Of a stretch of DNA of 44,131 bases, positions 23,826 to 31,280 are shown piece after piece. The stretch's first letter is position 1. The number at the start of each line of letters is the position of its first letter. Made by a program: the position numbers and the translations under genes. Source of the DNA: an uncultured Clostridia bacterium (GTDB lineage Bacteria; Bacillota; Clostridia; Oscillospirales; JAAYOS01); assembly GCA_947631015.1 (NCBI GenBank), contig CANRJS010000016.1, positions 1 to 44,131 of the forward strand, in the 5' to 3' direction. Under the pieces are notes generated by a model, which saw nothing but the letters and a program-made list of their open reading frames with translations, was not told the origin of the DNA and did no database searches.

Positions 23826-24562
23826 TTCCTCTCCGCCTCCCTTGCGCTTTTCACAAGGTCACGGAAATAGTCCTCGAGCTCACGGGGTCCCGCCCGGCGC
23901 ATCAGCTCCTCCGCTGTGTCCGTCTCTATGACCCTTCCCCAGTCGAGAAAGATGTAGTCGGTGGCGACGCTTTCGAGCCGCGCGAGCTGGTGGCTGGAAA
24001 GGAGTATCGTTACGCCGTCCTCGCGGCACTTTCTTGTTAGGAGCTCACAGATGTCGTCCATGCCCTCTACGTCGATGCCGCTCAGCGGCTCGTCGAGGAC
24101 AAGAAACTCCGGGTCGCCGACCATCGAGAATGCGAGGCCGTAGCGCTGGCGCATACCGGTCGAAAACTTCCGGACGCTCTTCCGCGCGTCCGCGCGCGAC
24201 AGCCCAACCTCCTCAAGAAGACGGAGCGCGTCATGCTTCGGCGCGCCGCGCAGGACGCACTGCATCTCGAGGTTCTGCCGCGCGGACATATCCGCGTAGT
24301 ACACCGGTTCCTCTATGAGAAACCCCGTCCTGCGGCGCGCACGCTCGAGCGCGGCGCGCCCTCCCTCGCCGAAGAGCAGCACCTCGCCTCCGCTCGGGCT
24401 CGCAAGTCCCGCGACGATGCGCATGAGCGTGGTCTTGCCCGCCCCGTTGTTGCCGACGAAGCCGTATATACGCCCGCGCTCAAGAACGATGTTTACCCCG
24501 TCCAGCGCCGTCGCGCCGCGATAGCGTTTGACAAGATTCCTCGTCTCCAGCACCGTGTTCAT
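23822..24562 (-). CDS. ABC transporter ATP-binding protein of the ABC-2 exporter
   Basis: A 246-residue ATPase. Walker A GNNGAGKTT, a degenerate signature FSTGMRQR in place of LSGGQ, Walker B FLVLDEPLSGID and switch His in LLSSHQ are all present. The FSTGMRQR form is typical of the CcmA/BcrA-like branch used by ABC-2 exporters of drugs and peptides. It is the first gene of the operon, with a GGGAGGAGCGAC ribosome binding site. The upstream region carries an inverted repeat (24580-24597) and a promoter-like region. No regulator gene is adjacent. Confidence 0.9.
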   Translation of the reverse strand: MNTVLETRNLVKRYRGATALDGVNIVLERGRIYGFVGNNGAGKTTLMRIVAGLASPSGGEVLLFGEGGRAALERARRRTGFLIEEPVYYADMSARQNLEMQCVLRGAPKHDALRLLEEVGLSRADARKSVRKFSTGMRQRYGLAFSMVGDPEFLVLDEPLSGIDVEGMDDICELLTRKCREDGVTILLSSHQLARLESVATDYIFLDWGRVIETDTAEELMRRAGPRELEDYFRDLVKSAREAERK

Positions 24563-24579
24563 GTCGCTCCTCCCTTCTT

Positions 24580-24597
24580 TTTACCTTTGTAGGTAAA
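24580..24597. promoter_or_regulatory. Perfect inverted repeat upstream of the ABC-2 exporter
   Basis: TTTACCT (24580-24586) and AGGTAAA (24591-24597) flank the 4-base TTGT. It lies in the leader between the likely promoter and the ribosome binding site, a fitting place for a repressor. The regulator is not known. Confidence 0.5.
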
Positions 24598-24611
24598 TAT
24601 AATCTACTTAT

Positions 24612-24640
24612 AGAGTACACTATATTTCTGCATCTGTCAA
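24612..24640 (-). promoter_or_regulatory. Probable promoter of the ABC-2 exporter operon
   Basis: On the minus strand a perfect TTGACA (24635-24640) is followed after 17 bases by TACTCT, a poor -10. The -10 lies inside a near-palindrome ATAG.GTAC.CTAT (about 24609-24622), another possible operator. Confidence 0.45.
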
Positions 24641-24650
24641 GTGTTTATAC

Positions 24651-24681
24651 AAAAATCGGGAGCCGGAAATTCCGGCTCCCG
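24651..24681 (-). terminator. Terminator of the tRNA-thiolation operon
   Basis: CGGGAGCCGGA pairs with TCCGGCTCCCG (24657-24681) around AAT. On the minus strand the stem is followed by ATTTTTG. It lies just after the ttcA stop. Confidence 0.85.
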
Positions 24682-24685
24682 TCTT

Positions 24686-25531
24686 CTATTCGTTCCGTTC
24701 GTACCGCTCGAGGAAGCTGTGCGCCTCCCCCTCGCTCTTGTAGCCGGGGAAGGTGTCGAGGTGCACCGAGTGCATCGCGCTTAAAATGCTGTCCTCGACA
24801 TACGGGTCGTCTCGCTTCAGGCGCTTTATCAACTCCTTTACCTCGAGGCGCTTCGAGCCGCCCGGGCTCTCCGGGTTCGCGGCGTTCTCGGTGAAGCGGC
24901 AGGCGCACTGTATGAACTCGAGGCCGTTGTACTGCGCCCACGCGATTATGTCCTCCTCGCGGACGCAGTAGAGCGGCCGTATAAGCGCCATGCCCGGGAA
25001 GTTCGTGCTGTGCAGTTTCGGGAGCATCCCCTGAAGCTGACCGCCGTAGAGCATGCTAATGAGCGGCGTCTCTATCACGTCGTTTAAGTGGTGGCCGAGC
25101 GCTATCTTGTTGCAGCCGAGCTCCTGCGCCCTGCTGTAGAGGAAGCCGCGCCGCATCCGCGCGCAGAGGTAGCAGGGCGACTCGCCCGCGCTCTCCGTCA
25201 CCTCGAAGATGTTCGACTCGAACACGGTTATCGGAACACGCAGACGGCGCGCGTTCTGCTCTATCTTCTCGCGGTTGCGGGCGCTGTAACCGGGGTCCAT
25301 GACAAGAAAGACCGTCTCAAACGGCACGTCGCTGTGCCGCGAAAGCTCCTGCATGAGCTTTGCCATGAGCATCGAGTCCTTCCCGCCGGAGATGCAGACC
25401 GCTATGCGGTCGCCCTCCTCGACGAGTTTATATCGCTTCACTGCCGCTATGAACGGGTTCCACAGCTCACGGCGGAACTTCTTTATGATGCTCCGCTCTA
25501 TCTGCTGCCAGTCCTCGAGCACTCTGCTCAT
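24686..25531 (-). CDS. ttcA: tRNA 2-thiocytidine biosynthesis protein TtcA family
   Basis: A 281-residue PP-loop ATPase that adenylates and thiolates tRNA cytidine, canonically C32. The P-loop is ISGGKDSM (about 48). The pair in PCYLCARMRRG and a third Cys in QCACRF correspond to the [4Fe-4S] ligands of TtcA. GHHLNDVIET is the second nucleotide-binding motif. The start at 25531 overlaps the mnmA stop by ATGA and has GGAGGAG before it; a start six codons upstream lies on that ribosome binding site. It is the last gene of the minus operon with cysteine desulfurase and mnmA, which would supply the sulfur. Confidence 0.88.
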   Translation of the reverse strand: MSRVLEDWQQIERSIIKKFRRELWNPFIAAVKRYKLVEEGDRIAVCISGGKDSMLMAKLMQELSRHSDVPFETVFLVMDPGYSARNREKIEQNARRLRVPITVFESNIFEVTESAGESPCYLCARMRRGFLYSRAQELGCNKIALGHHLNDVIETPLISMLYGGQLQGMLPKLHSTNFPGMALIRPLYCVREEDIIAWAQYNGLEFIQCACRFTENAANPESPGGSKRLEVKELIKRLKRDDPYVEDSILSAMHSVHLDTFPGYKSEGEAHSFLERYERNE

Positions 25532-26616
25532 GCCTTCTCCTCCCCGCAAATCGTTCCGCCGCCCAGAACGGCGTCGCCGACGTACAGGACGAGCGCCTGC
25601 CCCGGCGTCACGGCGCGCTGCGGCTCGTCAAACTCGAGCCGCACGCCGTGCGGCGTCGGATACGCCGTCGCCGCCTGCTCGCGCTGACTGTAGCGCGTCT
25701 TTGCGCGGACGCGCGTCGGCGCCGTGAGACCCGCAACCGATACCCAGTTCATGTCGCGCGCGTACACCGTCCGGCGGAACAGCAGCTCCTCCGGGCCGAC
25801 CCTTACAATATTATTTTTCATGTCCTTGTCGTAGACGTATATCCTTTCCCCGGCGGCGACGCCGAGCCCGCGCCGCTGGCCGAGGGTGTAGCGGACGGCG
25901 CCCCGGTGCCGCCCGAGGACGCGCCCGTCCGGCGCGACGAAGTCGCCCTCCGGGTAACTCCGGCCCGTGAAGCGCTCGAGGAACGCGCCGTAGTCGCCGT
26001 CCGGCACGAAGCAAATGTCCTGACTGTCCCGCTTCCGTGCGCTCGAAAAGCCGCATTTCTCCGCTATGTCGCGCACCTCGCTCTTTGTCATGCCGCCGAG
26101 CGGGAAGCATATCCGCGAAAGCTGCTCCTGCGTGAGACTGTACAGGAAGTAGCTCTGATCCTTCGCGGGGTCGAGACCCTTCTTCAGAAGAAACCGGCCG
26201 CTCTCCGCGTCGCGCTCCACGCGGGCGTAGTGTCCGCTCGCGACGCAGTCAAAGCCGTTCTCCACGGCGTACTCGACGAGGCGTCCGAACTTCATGTATC
26301 TGTTGCAGTCGATGCAGGGGTTCGGCGTCTCTCCCGCCTCGTACACCCGCACGAACTTCTCGATTATCTCGCGGCGGAACTCTGCCTCGCAGTCGAGCAC
26401 CCGATAGGGCATATCCAGCTCGAACGCCACCTCAGCGGCGGCGTCTATGCCCTCCTCCGAGCAGCAGGTGCGGCCGTGCGTACCGGCGGTCTCCGTTCGC
26501 GTGAGGCGGAGCGTCACGCCCTCGCAATCGTATCCCGCCTTCCGCATGATGTAGGCCGCGACCGAGCTGTCCACCCCGCCGCTCATCGCTATGAGCGTGC
26601 GTCTCTTTTCAGACAT
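25528..26616 (-). CDS. mnmA: tRNA-specific 2-thiouridylase MnmA
   Basis: Thiolates U34 of the Lys, Glu and Gln tRNAs. The 362-residue length is normal. The PP-loop is [11 protein letters not shown] at residue 11. The two catalytic cysteines are in NPCIDCNRYMKFG and SQDICFVPDGDY. The C-terminal beta-barrel (TRVRAKTRYSQREQAATAY, RAVTPGQALVLY) is complete. It starts 10 bases after the cysteine desulfurase gene, the same gene pair as yrvO-mnmA of Bacillus, where the desulfurase hands sulfur directly to MnmA. It overlaps ttcA by 4 bases. Confidence 0.96.
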   Translation of the reverse strand: MSEKRRTLIAMSGGVDSSVAAYIMRKAGYDCEGVTLRLTRTETAGTHGRTCCSEEGIDAAAEVAFELDMPYRVLDCEAEFRREIIEKFVRVYEAGETPNPCIDCNRYMKFGRLVEYAVENGFDCVASGHYARVERDAESGRFLLKKGLDPAKDQSYFLYSLTQEQLSRICFPLGGMTKSEVRDIAEKCGFSSARKRDSQDICFVPDGDYGAFLERFTGRSYPEGDFVAPDGRVLGRHRGAVRYTLGQRRGLGVAAGERIYVYDKDMKNNIVRVGPEELLFRRTVYARDMNWVSVAGLTAPTRVRAKTRYSQREQAATAYPTPHGVRLEFDEPQRAVTPGQALVLYVGDAVLGGGTICGEEKA

Positions 26617-26626
26617 TATCTCTCCC

Positions 26627-27757
26627 CTAAAGCCGTGGTTTTTTCGTGAGAACTTCGTAACATTCGTCGAACGCGGCGAGGGATCCGTCTATCTCCGCGT
26701 CGGTCGTGAGATGGCTGAGACTTATGCGGAAGCTCGAAAGCGCCCTCCGGCTGTCCCCCGTCACCGCGAGCACTTCGCGGGAAGGAAGCCCGTCCGATGC
26801 GCACGCGCTCTTCACCGACACGCAGACGCCGCGCCCGTCGAGCGCGCGCTGCATCCGCGTCCCCTTCACGCCCTCGACGCTGACGTTCAGGATGTGCGGA
26901 ACGGCGTCCTCCGGGCTGTTCACGCGGAGGAGAGGGTAGCGCGTAAGTTCCGCGCGCAGACGCGCGTTCAGCGCGGCGACGCGCTCCCGCCGCGCAGGAA
27001 GCTCCTCCGTCGCCGACCTCAGCGCCGGGACTGTCGACGCGGCGAGCGCCGCCGCCGGAGTTCCGCTCCTGTACACCGTCGTGCTCGCTCCGCCGTGCAT
27101 CTGCGGCTCAAGCTCGGCTCCGTAACGCTTGTACAGCACGCCGACGCCGGTAAGGCCGTAGAACTTGTGCGGCGAAAAGCTCACCGTGTCCGCGAGGCGA
27201 AAGTCAAGCTCAGTCTTTCCCACCGCCTGCGCCGCGTCTACGTGCAGACGGCAGCCGGGAAATCTTCTGACTATCTCGCTTATCTCCGCTATCGGCTGTA
27301 CCGCGCCGAGCTCGCTCGATACTGCGCTCACCGCTACGAGCGCCGTGTCCGGGCGAATCATGCGCTCAAACGCATTAAGGTCAATTTTTCCGTCGCGCCC
27401 GACGTCCGCAAGCTCTACCTTCCAACCGTTCCTTTCGAGCGCCGCGAGAGGCGCGCTCACCGAGGAGTGTTCCATGGGCGTACTCACTATGTGCCGCCCG
27501 GTGCGGAGGTTCGCGAGGGCAAGCCCCTTCACCGCGAGGTTGTTTGACTCGGTCGCGCCGGAGGTGAAAATTATCTCCGTCGGATCCACGCAGAGGAGCG
27601 CCGCTGTGTCCGAGGCGGCGGCGTCCACGACGGCGCGCGCCGCGTATCCCGCGGCGTGGCGCGCGTTCGCGCTGCCGAGTATCCCCGCCGCCTCGCAGAA
27701 GCGCTCGAGCACCTCGCGGCTCACCGGCGTATCCGCGCAGTAGTTGAGGTATATCAT
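26627..27757 (-). CDS. Cysteine desulfurase (NifS/IscS-like)
   Basis: A 376-residue pyridoxal-phosphate enzyme that takes sulfur from cysteine as a protein persulfide. The Schiff-base Lys is in SFSPHKFYG, the cofactor Asp in HVDAAQAVGK, the early signature is TSGATESNNLAVKG, and the catalytic Cys lies in VKSACASDGLPS. Its position directly before mnmA and ttcA indicates it is the dedicated sulfur donor for tRNA thiolation rather than the general Fe-S cluster enzyme; no iscU or sufBCD is near. It overlaps tcdA by 4 bases. Confidence 0.93.
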   Translation of the reverse strand: MIYLNYCADTPVSREVLERFCEAAGILGSANARHAAGYAARAVVDAAASDTAALLCVDPTEIIFTSGATESNNLAVKGLALANLRTGRHIVSTPMEHSSVSAPLAALERNGWKVELADVGRDGKIDLNAFERMIRPDTALVAVSAVSSELGAVQPIAEISEIVRRFPGCRLHVDAAQAVGKTELDFRLADTVSFSPHKFYGLTGVGVLYKRYGAELEPQMHGGASTTVYRSGTPAAALAASTVPALRSATEELPARRERVAALNARLRAELTRYPLLRVNSPEDAVPHILNVSVEGVKGTRMQRALDGRGVCVSVKSACASDGLPSREVLAVTGDSRRALSSFRISLSHLTTDAEIDGSLAAFDECYEVLTKKPRL

Positions 27758-28494
27758 CTTTCGCCCCCGCCGAAGCCTGAGAGGTCGCGCACGACCTCCG
27801 CCGCCATGATGAGCCCCGCCGCCGCGGGGACGAACGCGTTCGAGCCGGGGGTCGCGCGCTTCCCGTGCGCCGTCGGCTCCTCCGCGTCCCCGGAGGACGC
27901 GCGCGGGGTTATCGCCGGTTCCTTTGAATAGACAACTTTAAGGCGCTCTATGCCGCGCCTGCGGCACTCGCTCCGCATGACGCGCGCGAGCGGACAGACC
28001 GATGTCTCGTATATGTCCGCCACCTCGAGGCGCGTGGGGTCCATCTTGTTCCCCGCGCCCATGCAGCAGATTATCGGCACGCCCGCCTCCTTCGCCTGTG
28101 TGACAAGGGCGAGCTTGCCCGCGACGGTGTCTATCGCGTCGACGACGTAGTCGTACAGCGCGAAGTCGAACTCTCCGGCGGTCTCGGGCAGGTAGAAGCG
28201 CCTGTGCGCGTTTACCCGTATGTCCGGGTCGATGTCATGTATCCTCCGCGCCGCCGCCTCGACCTTCGGCATGCCCACGGTCGAGCGGGTCGCGATTATC
28301 TGGCGGTTGAGGTTGGAGAGCGCCACGACGTCGTCGTCCACGATGTCGAGCGTACCTATTCCGCTCCGCGCGAGCGCTTCGACGGCGTAGCCGCCGACTC
28401 CGCCGACGCCGAACACCGCGACGCGCGCGCGGCGCAGCCGCTCCATCCCCTCGTCGCCGAGCAGGAGCCTTGTGCGAGCGTATTGATCCTGCAT
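27754..28494 (-). CDS. tcdA: tRNA threonylcarbamoyladenosine dehydratase (TcdA/CsdL, ThiF family)
   Basis: A 246-residue E1-like ATPase that cyclises the t6A at position 37 of ANN-decoding tRNAs to the hydantoin or oxazolone form. The Rossmann nucleotide motif is VFGVGGVGGYAVEALARSG, followed by DDDVVALSNLNRQI, typical of ThiF/MoeB/TcdA; DAIDTVAGKLAL and MGAGNKMDPTRL mark the TcdA branch. The start at 28494 has GGAGGCGGTCGG before it; the longer in-frame reading lacks similarity. It lies between tmrB and the desulfurase gene, consistent with the known link between TcdA and a cysteine desulfurase partner in other bacteria. Confidence 0.9.
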   Translation of the reverse strand: MQDQYARTRLLLGDEGMERLRRARVAVFGVGGVGGYAVEALARSGIGTLDIVDDDVVALSNLNRQIIATRSTVGMPKVEAAARRIHDIDPDIRVNAHRRFYLPETAGEFDFALYDYVVDAIDTVAGKLALVTQAKEAGVPIICCMGAGNKMDPTRLEVADIYETSVCPLARVMRSECRRRGIERLKVVYSKEPAITPRASSGDAEEPTAHGKRATPGSNAFVPAAAGLIMAAEVVRDLSGFGGGER

Positions 28495-28523
28495 CCGACC
28501 GCCTCCGTTCCGCTTATTCTCCG

Positions 28524-29123
28524 TCACCGTCTCACGGCGCGGAGCTGTGTGCGCCACCTGTTTTTCAGATAATCCCCGTACTCCCCGCGCGGCGCGAGTA
28601 TGAGCCCCGTCCGGCTCGCGACGGCCTCCGCCGCCGTCGGTATGCTCATGCCGTCGGTGTTGATGTATCCCTCAAACGGCGGCCGCGCGAGCGCGCGCAG
28701 GCATTCGTCCGCGTGCCGCGCCGCCCACGACCACGGCATTTCTAGGCGCGAGCGCAGCCGTCGCCGCAGCTCGCGCGCGGACACGCCGAGCGTGACGTGG
28801 CGCACGTCTATACCTTCCGCGCGGAGACCGCCTATCAGCTCCGCGTAGTGACGCGGGTCGGTGAGCGTCATCGGGACGAGTATGATCTTCCGCGCGGACG
28901 CGGCGAGCGCTGTGAGCGCGCGGAAATTCAGCTCGCGCCAGACGGGGTCGCCCCGAAAGTCGGGGTACTTCTTCTTCCGCGAGCGCGGCGCGCCGCGCCG
29001 AAGGGCGTAGCCAACGTCCTCCGGGTCGTAGACGACGGAGTCCGGCAGGCGGCGGTGGATCTCGCCCGCCGTCAGCGTCTTTCCCGCGCCGAAGGCGCCG
29101 TTTATCCAGACTATCATAGCCAT
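28524..29123 (-). CDS. tmrB: TmrB-like P-loop protein (tunicamycin resistance family)
   Basis: A 199-residue ATP-binding protein. The N-terminus IVWINGAFGAGKTLTAGEIH carries Walker A and is close to Bacillus subtilis TmrB as I recall it; the YDPEDVGYALRR, ILVPMTLTDPRHYAELI and SWAARHADECLRAL blocks also follow that protein in order. TmrB lowers sensitivity to tunicamycin and is membrane-associated through its C-terminus. The start at 29123 has GGAG eight bases upstream; a second Met lies two codons later. It sits at the head of a tRNA-modification operon, which is unexpected. It could be a general kinase-like protein rather than a resistance factor. Confidence 0.8.
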   Translation of the reverse strand: MAMIVWINGAFGAGKTLTAGEIHRRLPDSVVYDPEDVGYALRRGAPRSRKKKYPDFRGDPVWRELNFRALTALAASARKIILVPMTLTDPRHYAELIGGLRAEGIDVRHVTLGVSARELRRRLRSRLEMPWSWAARHADECLRALARPPFEGYINTDGMSIPTAAEAVASRTGLILAPRGEYGDYLKNRWRTQLRAVRR

Positions 29124-29197
29124 AGCATCAGCTCCGTATATCCCGCCGTCACCGGCGAGGCGGGGAATCCGTGCCGCTTCGGGGCATCTGTTTTTCG

Positions 29198-29779
29198 TCA
29201 CTTCATGAGGTACGCGCGGCAGGGCGCGCCCTCGCACCGTCCGAGATATATCGGCGCGGCGCTGAGGAAGTACTTTCCATCTTCGACGCCGCGCAGGACG
29301 GCGCCCTCGAGCAGGACGAGCCCCGCGCCGAGGAGAATGTGGTGGACCGTCTCCTGCGTCTCGCCCCATCCCACGGTCTGACTCTCGTTGCCGTAGAGCT
29401 TTATACCCGCCGAGGCGAAAATCTCCGCGCCCTCCGGCGTGAGCGTCGCCTCGCCCGCTATAAGTACGCGCTCCGACGCGCCCGCAGAGCGCGCCGCCGC
29501 GAGTATCCTCTCCGCGTCATATGCGAGGACGTCCCCGTCGTGGCGGGCGACGTAGCAGTCCCCGACAAACGGCTCTATGCCGACCTCGCCGATGCTCTTT
29601 CCGCCGCGTATGAAGTGGAGCGGCGCGTCGACATGCGTGCCGTTGTGGGCGCACATCGAAAACTCGGTGAGATTGCATAAGTCCCCGTTCTCAAAGCTGC
29701 GGACGAGCCGCGCCGACGGAGCCGGATCCCCCGGGAAAACCTTACATTCAAATATGTTCTGAGTGATGTCGATAAGCAT
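29198..29779 (-). CDS. Cyclase family protein (kynurenine formamidase-like fold)
   Basis: A 193-residue metal-dependent hydrolase/cyclase family member. The signature HNGTHVDAPLHF (about 45-56) supplies the metal-binding His and Asp residues of the HxGTHxDxPxH motif. The overall layout, beginning MLIDITQNIFECKVFPGDP, is that of small bacterial cyclases. Substrate unknown; N-formylkynurenine is not implied because no tryptophan-degradation genes are present. It is the first gene of the long minus operon leading through tmrB, with a gap of about 75 bases before tmrB. Confidence 0.85.
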   Translation of the reverse strand: MLIDITQNIFECKVFPGDPAPSARLVRSFENGDLCNLTEFSMCAHNGTHVDAPLHFIRGGKSIGEVGIEPFVGDCYVARHDGDVLAYDAERILAAARSAGASERVLIAGEATLTPEGAEIFASAGIKLYGNESQTVGWGETQETVHHILLGAGLVLLEGAVLRGVEDGKYFLSAAPIYLGRCEGAPCRAYLMK

Positions 29780-29830
29780 ACGTTACCCTCCCAAAGGGCG
29801 AGCCCTGTCCCGCGCCGCCCATATATCCGT

Positions 29831-29877
29831 TTCACGGTTAAATTATAGCACTTTATCCGCGCGTTTACAACCGTGAA
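29831..29877. promoter_or_regulatory. 9-bp inverted repeat bracketing the cyclase promoter
   Basis: TTCACGGTT (29831-29839) and AACCGTGAA (29869-29877) are exact reverse complements. They flank the promoter symmetrically, one over the start point and one touching the -35. The 38-base centre-to-centre distance suggests a pair of operator half-sites or a cooperatively bound regulator. Confidence 0.5.
29842..29870 (-). promoter_or_regulatory. Promoter of the cyclase-tmrB-tcdA-desulfurase-mnmA-ttcA run
   Basis: On the minus strand TTGTAA (29865-29870) and a perfect TATAAT (29842-29847) are 17 bases apart. Confidence 0.8.
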
Positions 29878-29976
29878 CGTGCCTACCCCCGGCGGAACAT
29901 GTGTCCCGCGCGGCGGTTCATCCGTCCGAAGGAGCTTTGCCGCAGAGCGCCGGAAGGCTCTGCGCGCGGAACCGCC

Positions 29977-30005
29977 TTGACACCTGCGGTAATGCGCGGT
30001 AAAAT
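29977..30005 (+). promoter_or_regulatory. Promoter of the acyltransferase gene
   Basis: A perfect TTGACA (29977-29982) and TAAAAT (30000-30005) are 17 bases apart. It is divergent from the cyclase promoter. Confidence 0.8.
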
Positions 30006-30077
30006 AAATCAAATCGATCGTGCGTCCTTTTCCCGCTCCGAAGGGAGCGAATCCCGCCATGTAAGGAGATGTCCGTC

Positions 30078-31121
30078 ATGCAGGAAAAACAGACCTCTGT
30101 CCGCAACAACACGATAGATATTCTGCGGCTTGCCGCGTCGTTTGCGATAATCGTGCTGCACAACTTCAGCGGGAGCGGCTACGCCTTCTCGGAGGAGCTC
30201 GTCGCGCTCTCGCGATTTGCCGTTCCGCTGTTCTTCATGTTCTCGGGGTGCTTTGCCGCGGGCTTCGACAGGGCACGGGAGCGCAGGCAGATAATCCGGA
30301 TACTGGTTATTACGGTGCTTGCAAACATCGCGTACCTCCTTCTCGGCATGCTCGACGCCGCAAGCGCCGCGCTCTACCTGAAGGACATATTCACGGCGCG
30401 GCATTTCGTCGAGTTCTTCATGTACAACGAGTCGCCGGTGGCGACGCACCTGTGGTTCCTTTCCGCGCTGCTGTACTGCCTGATTGCCGACTACTTCATC
30501 TCCCGCCGCGCGGCGGAGAGCAAAGCCGGCCGCGCGGCGCTCTGGTGCGCGGCGACGGTACTGCTCTTCGGCGGGCTCGTGTGGTACCATGTGAGGCTTG
30601 CAAAAAATCCGTGGCTCCAGTGGTTCGAGTACCGGAACTTCATCTTCTTTGCTCTGCCGTTCTTCCTCTTCGGAAGGCTTCTGCGCGGCACGAAGGTCAC
30701 ACGGACGCGTCTGCACCCGGCGATTTTTGCCGCGCTGTTCCTGCTGCTCGAGGCGGCGGCGGTGCTCGAGTACCGTCTCATCGGCGTGAGGGAGATATAT
30801 CTTGCCTCGATAGCGCTGGTGTTTACGATGTTCGTCTTCGCCATGACCCATCCCGCATACGACGCCGGACGGGTCACGCGAGCCGTGGCAAACGCGGGCA
30901 GGAAGTACTCGCTTGCAATCTACATAGTCCACATGCGTCTGCTCGGCTGGGCGCAGCAGCTGTTCTACGCGAAGGTTCCGTATCCGCTCTGGGGCAAGGT
31001 GATATATCTCGTCCCGGTCGCAGTGTTCGCGGCGTCCTTCCTTACGGCGGCGGTCTACGTCCTTATGAAGCGGCTCGTTCTGCGCGCCGTCGCGCGGAGT
31101 AAGAGCGCCGGAGGCGCGTGA
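30078..31121 (+). CDS. Acyltransferase 3 family membrane protein
   Basis: A 347-residue integral membrane protein with about ten hydrophobic segments. The start NNTIDILRLAASFAIIVLHNF is the typical first helix of the acyltransferase 3 (OafA/NodX/WecH-like) family, with the conserved His in VLHNF. These enzymes O-acylate sugars or lipids at the cell surface. The start at 30078 is preferred to the ATG at 30069, because the AAGGAG ribosome binding site at 30063-30068 touches the first ATG but is nine bases from the second. It stands alone with its own promoter. Acceptor unknown. Confidence 0.88.
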   Translation: MQEKQTSVRNNTIDILRLAASFAIIVLHNFSGSGYAFSEELVALSRFAVPLFFMFSGCFAAGFDRARERRQIIRILVITVLANIAYLLLGMLDAASAALYLKDIFTARHFVEFFMYNESPVATHLWFLSALLYCLIADYFISRRAAESKAGRAALWCAATVLLFGGLVWYHVRLAKNPWLQWFEYRNFIFFALPFFLFGRLLRGTKVTRTRLHPAIFAALFLLLEAAAVLEYRLIGVREIYLASIALVFTMFVFAMTHPAYDAGRVTRAVANAGRKYSLAIYIVHMRLLGWAQQLFYAKVPYPLWGKVIYLVPVAVFAASFLTAAVYVLMKRLVLRAVARSKSAGGA

Positions 31122-31152
31122 CCTCCTAAGGCCAAACAACATCCGAAAGTTT

Positions 31153-31178
31153 GCGGCTCCGCCATTCGGCGGAGCCGC
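31153..31178. terminator. Hairpin between convergent genes
   Basis: GCGGCTCCGCC pairs with GGCGGAGCCGC around ATTC. The U tract is poor, but the position between the acyltransferase and DUF1349-like genes fits a shared terminator. Two smaller hairpins follow (GGAGCAAAAAGCTCC and CCGCCCGTCCGCACGGGCGG). Confidence 0.55.
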
Positions 31179-31280
31179 TGATCTGTGCTTTGGGGTTGGA
31201 GCAAAAAGCTCCTCATCCGCCCGTCCGCACGGGCGGGCGAGGCGCTGTCCTGGTCGATATTCCTGTCGGTGCGGCGTATG

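Noticed and set aside
29880-30068. Small coding sequence between the cyclase and acyltransferase promoters
   Set aside because: Short frames exist but none has a ribosome binding site; the region is accounted for by two divergent promoters and leaders.
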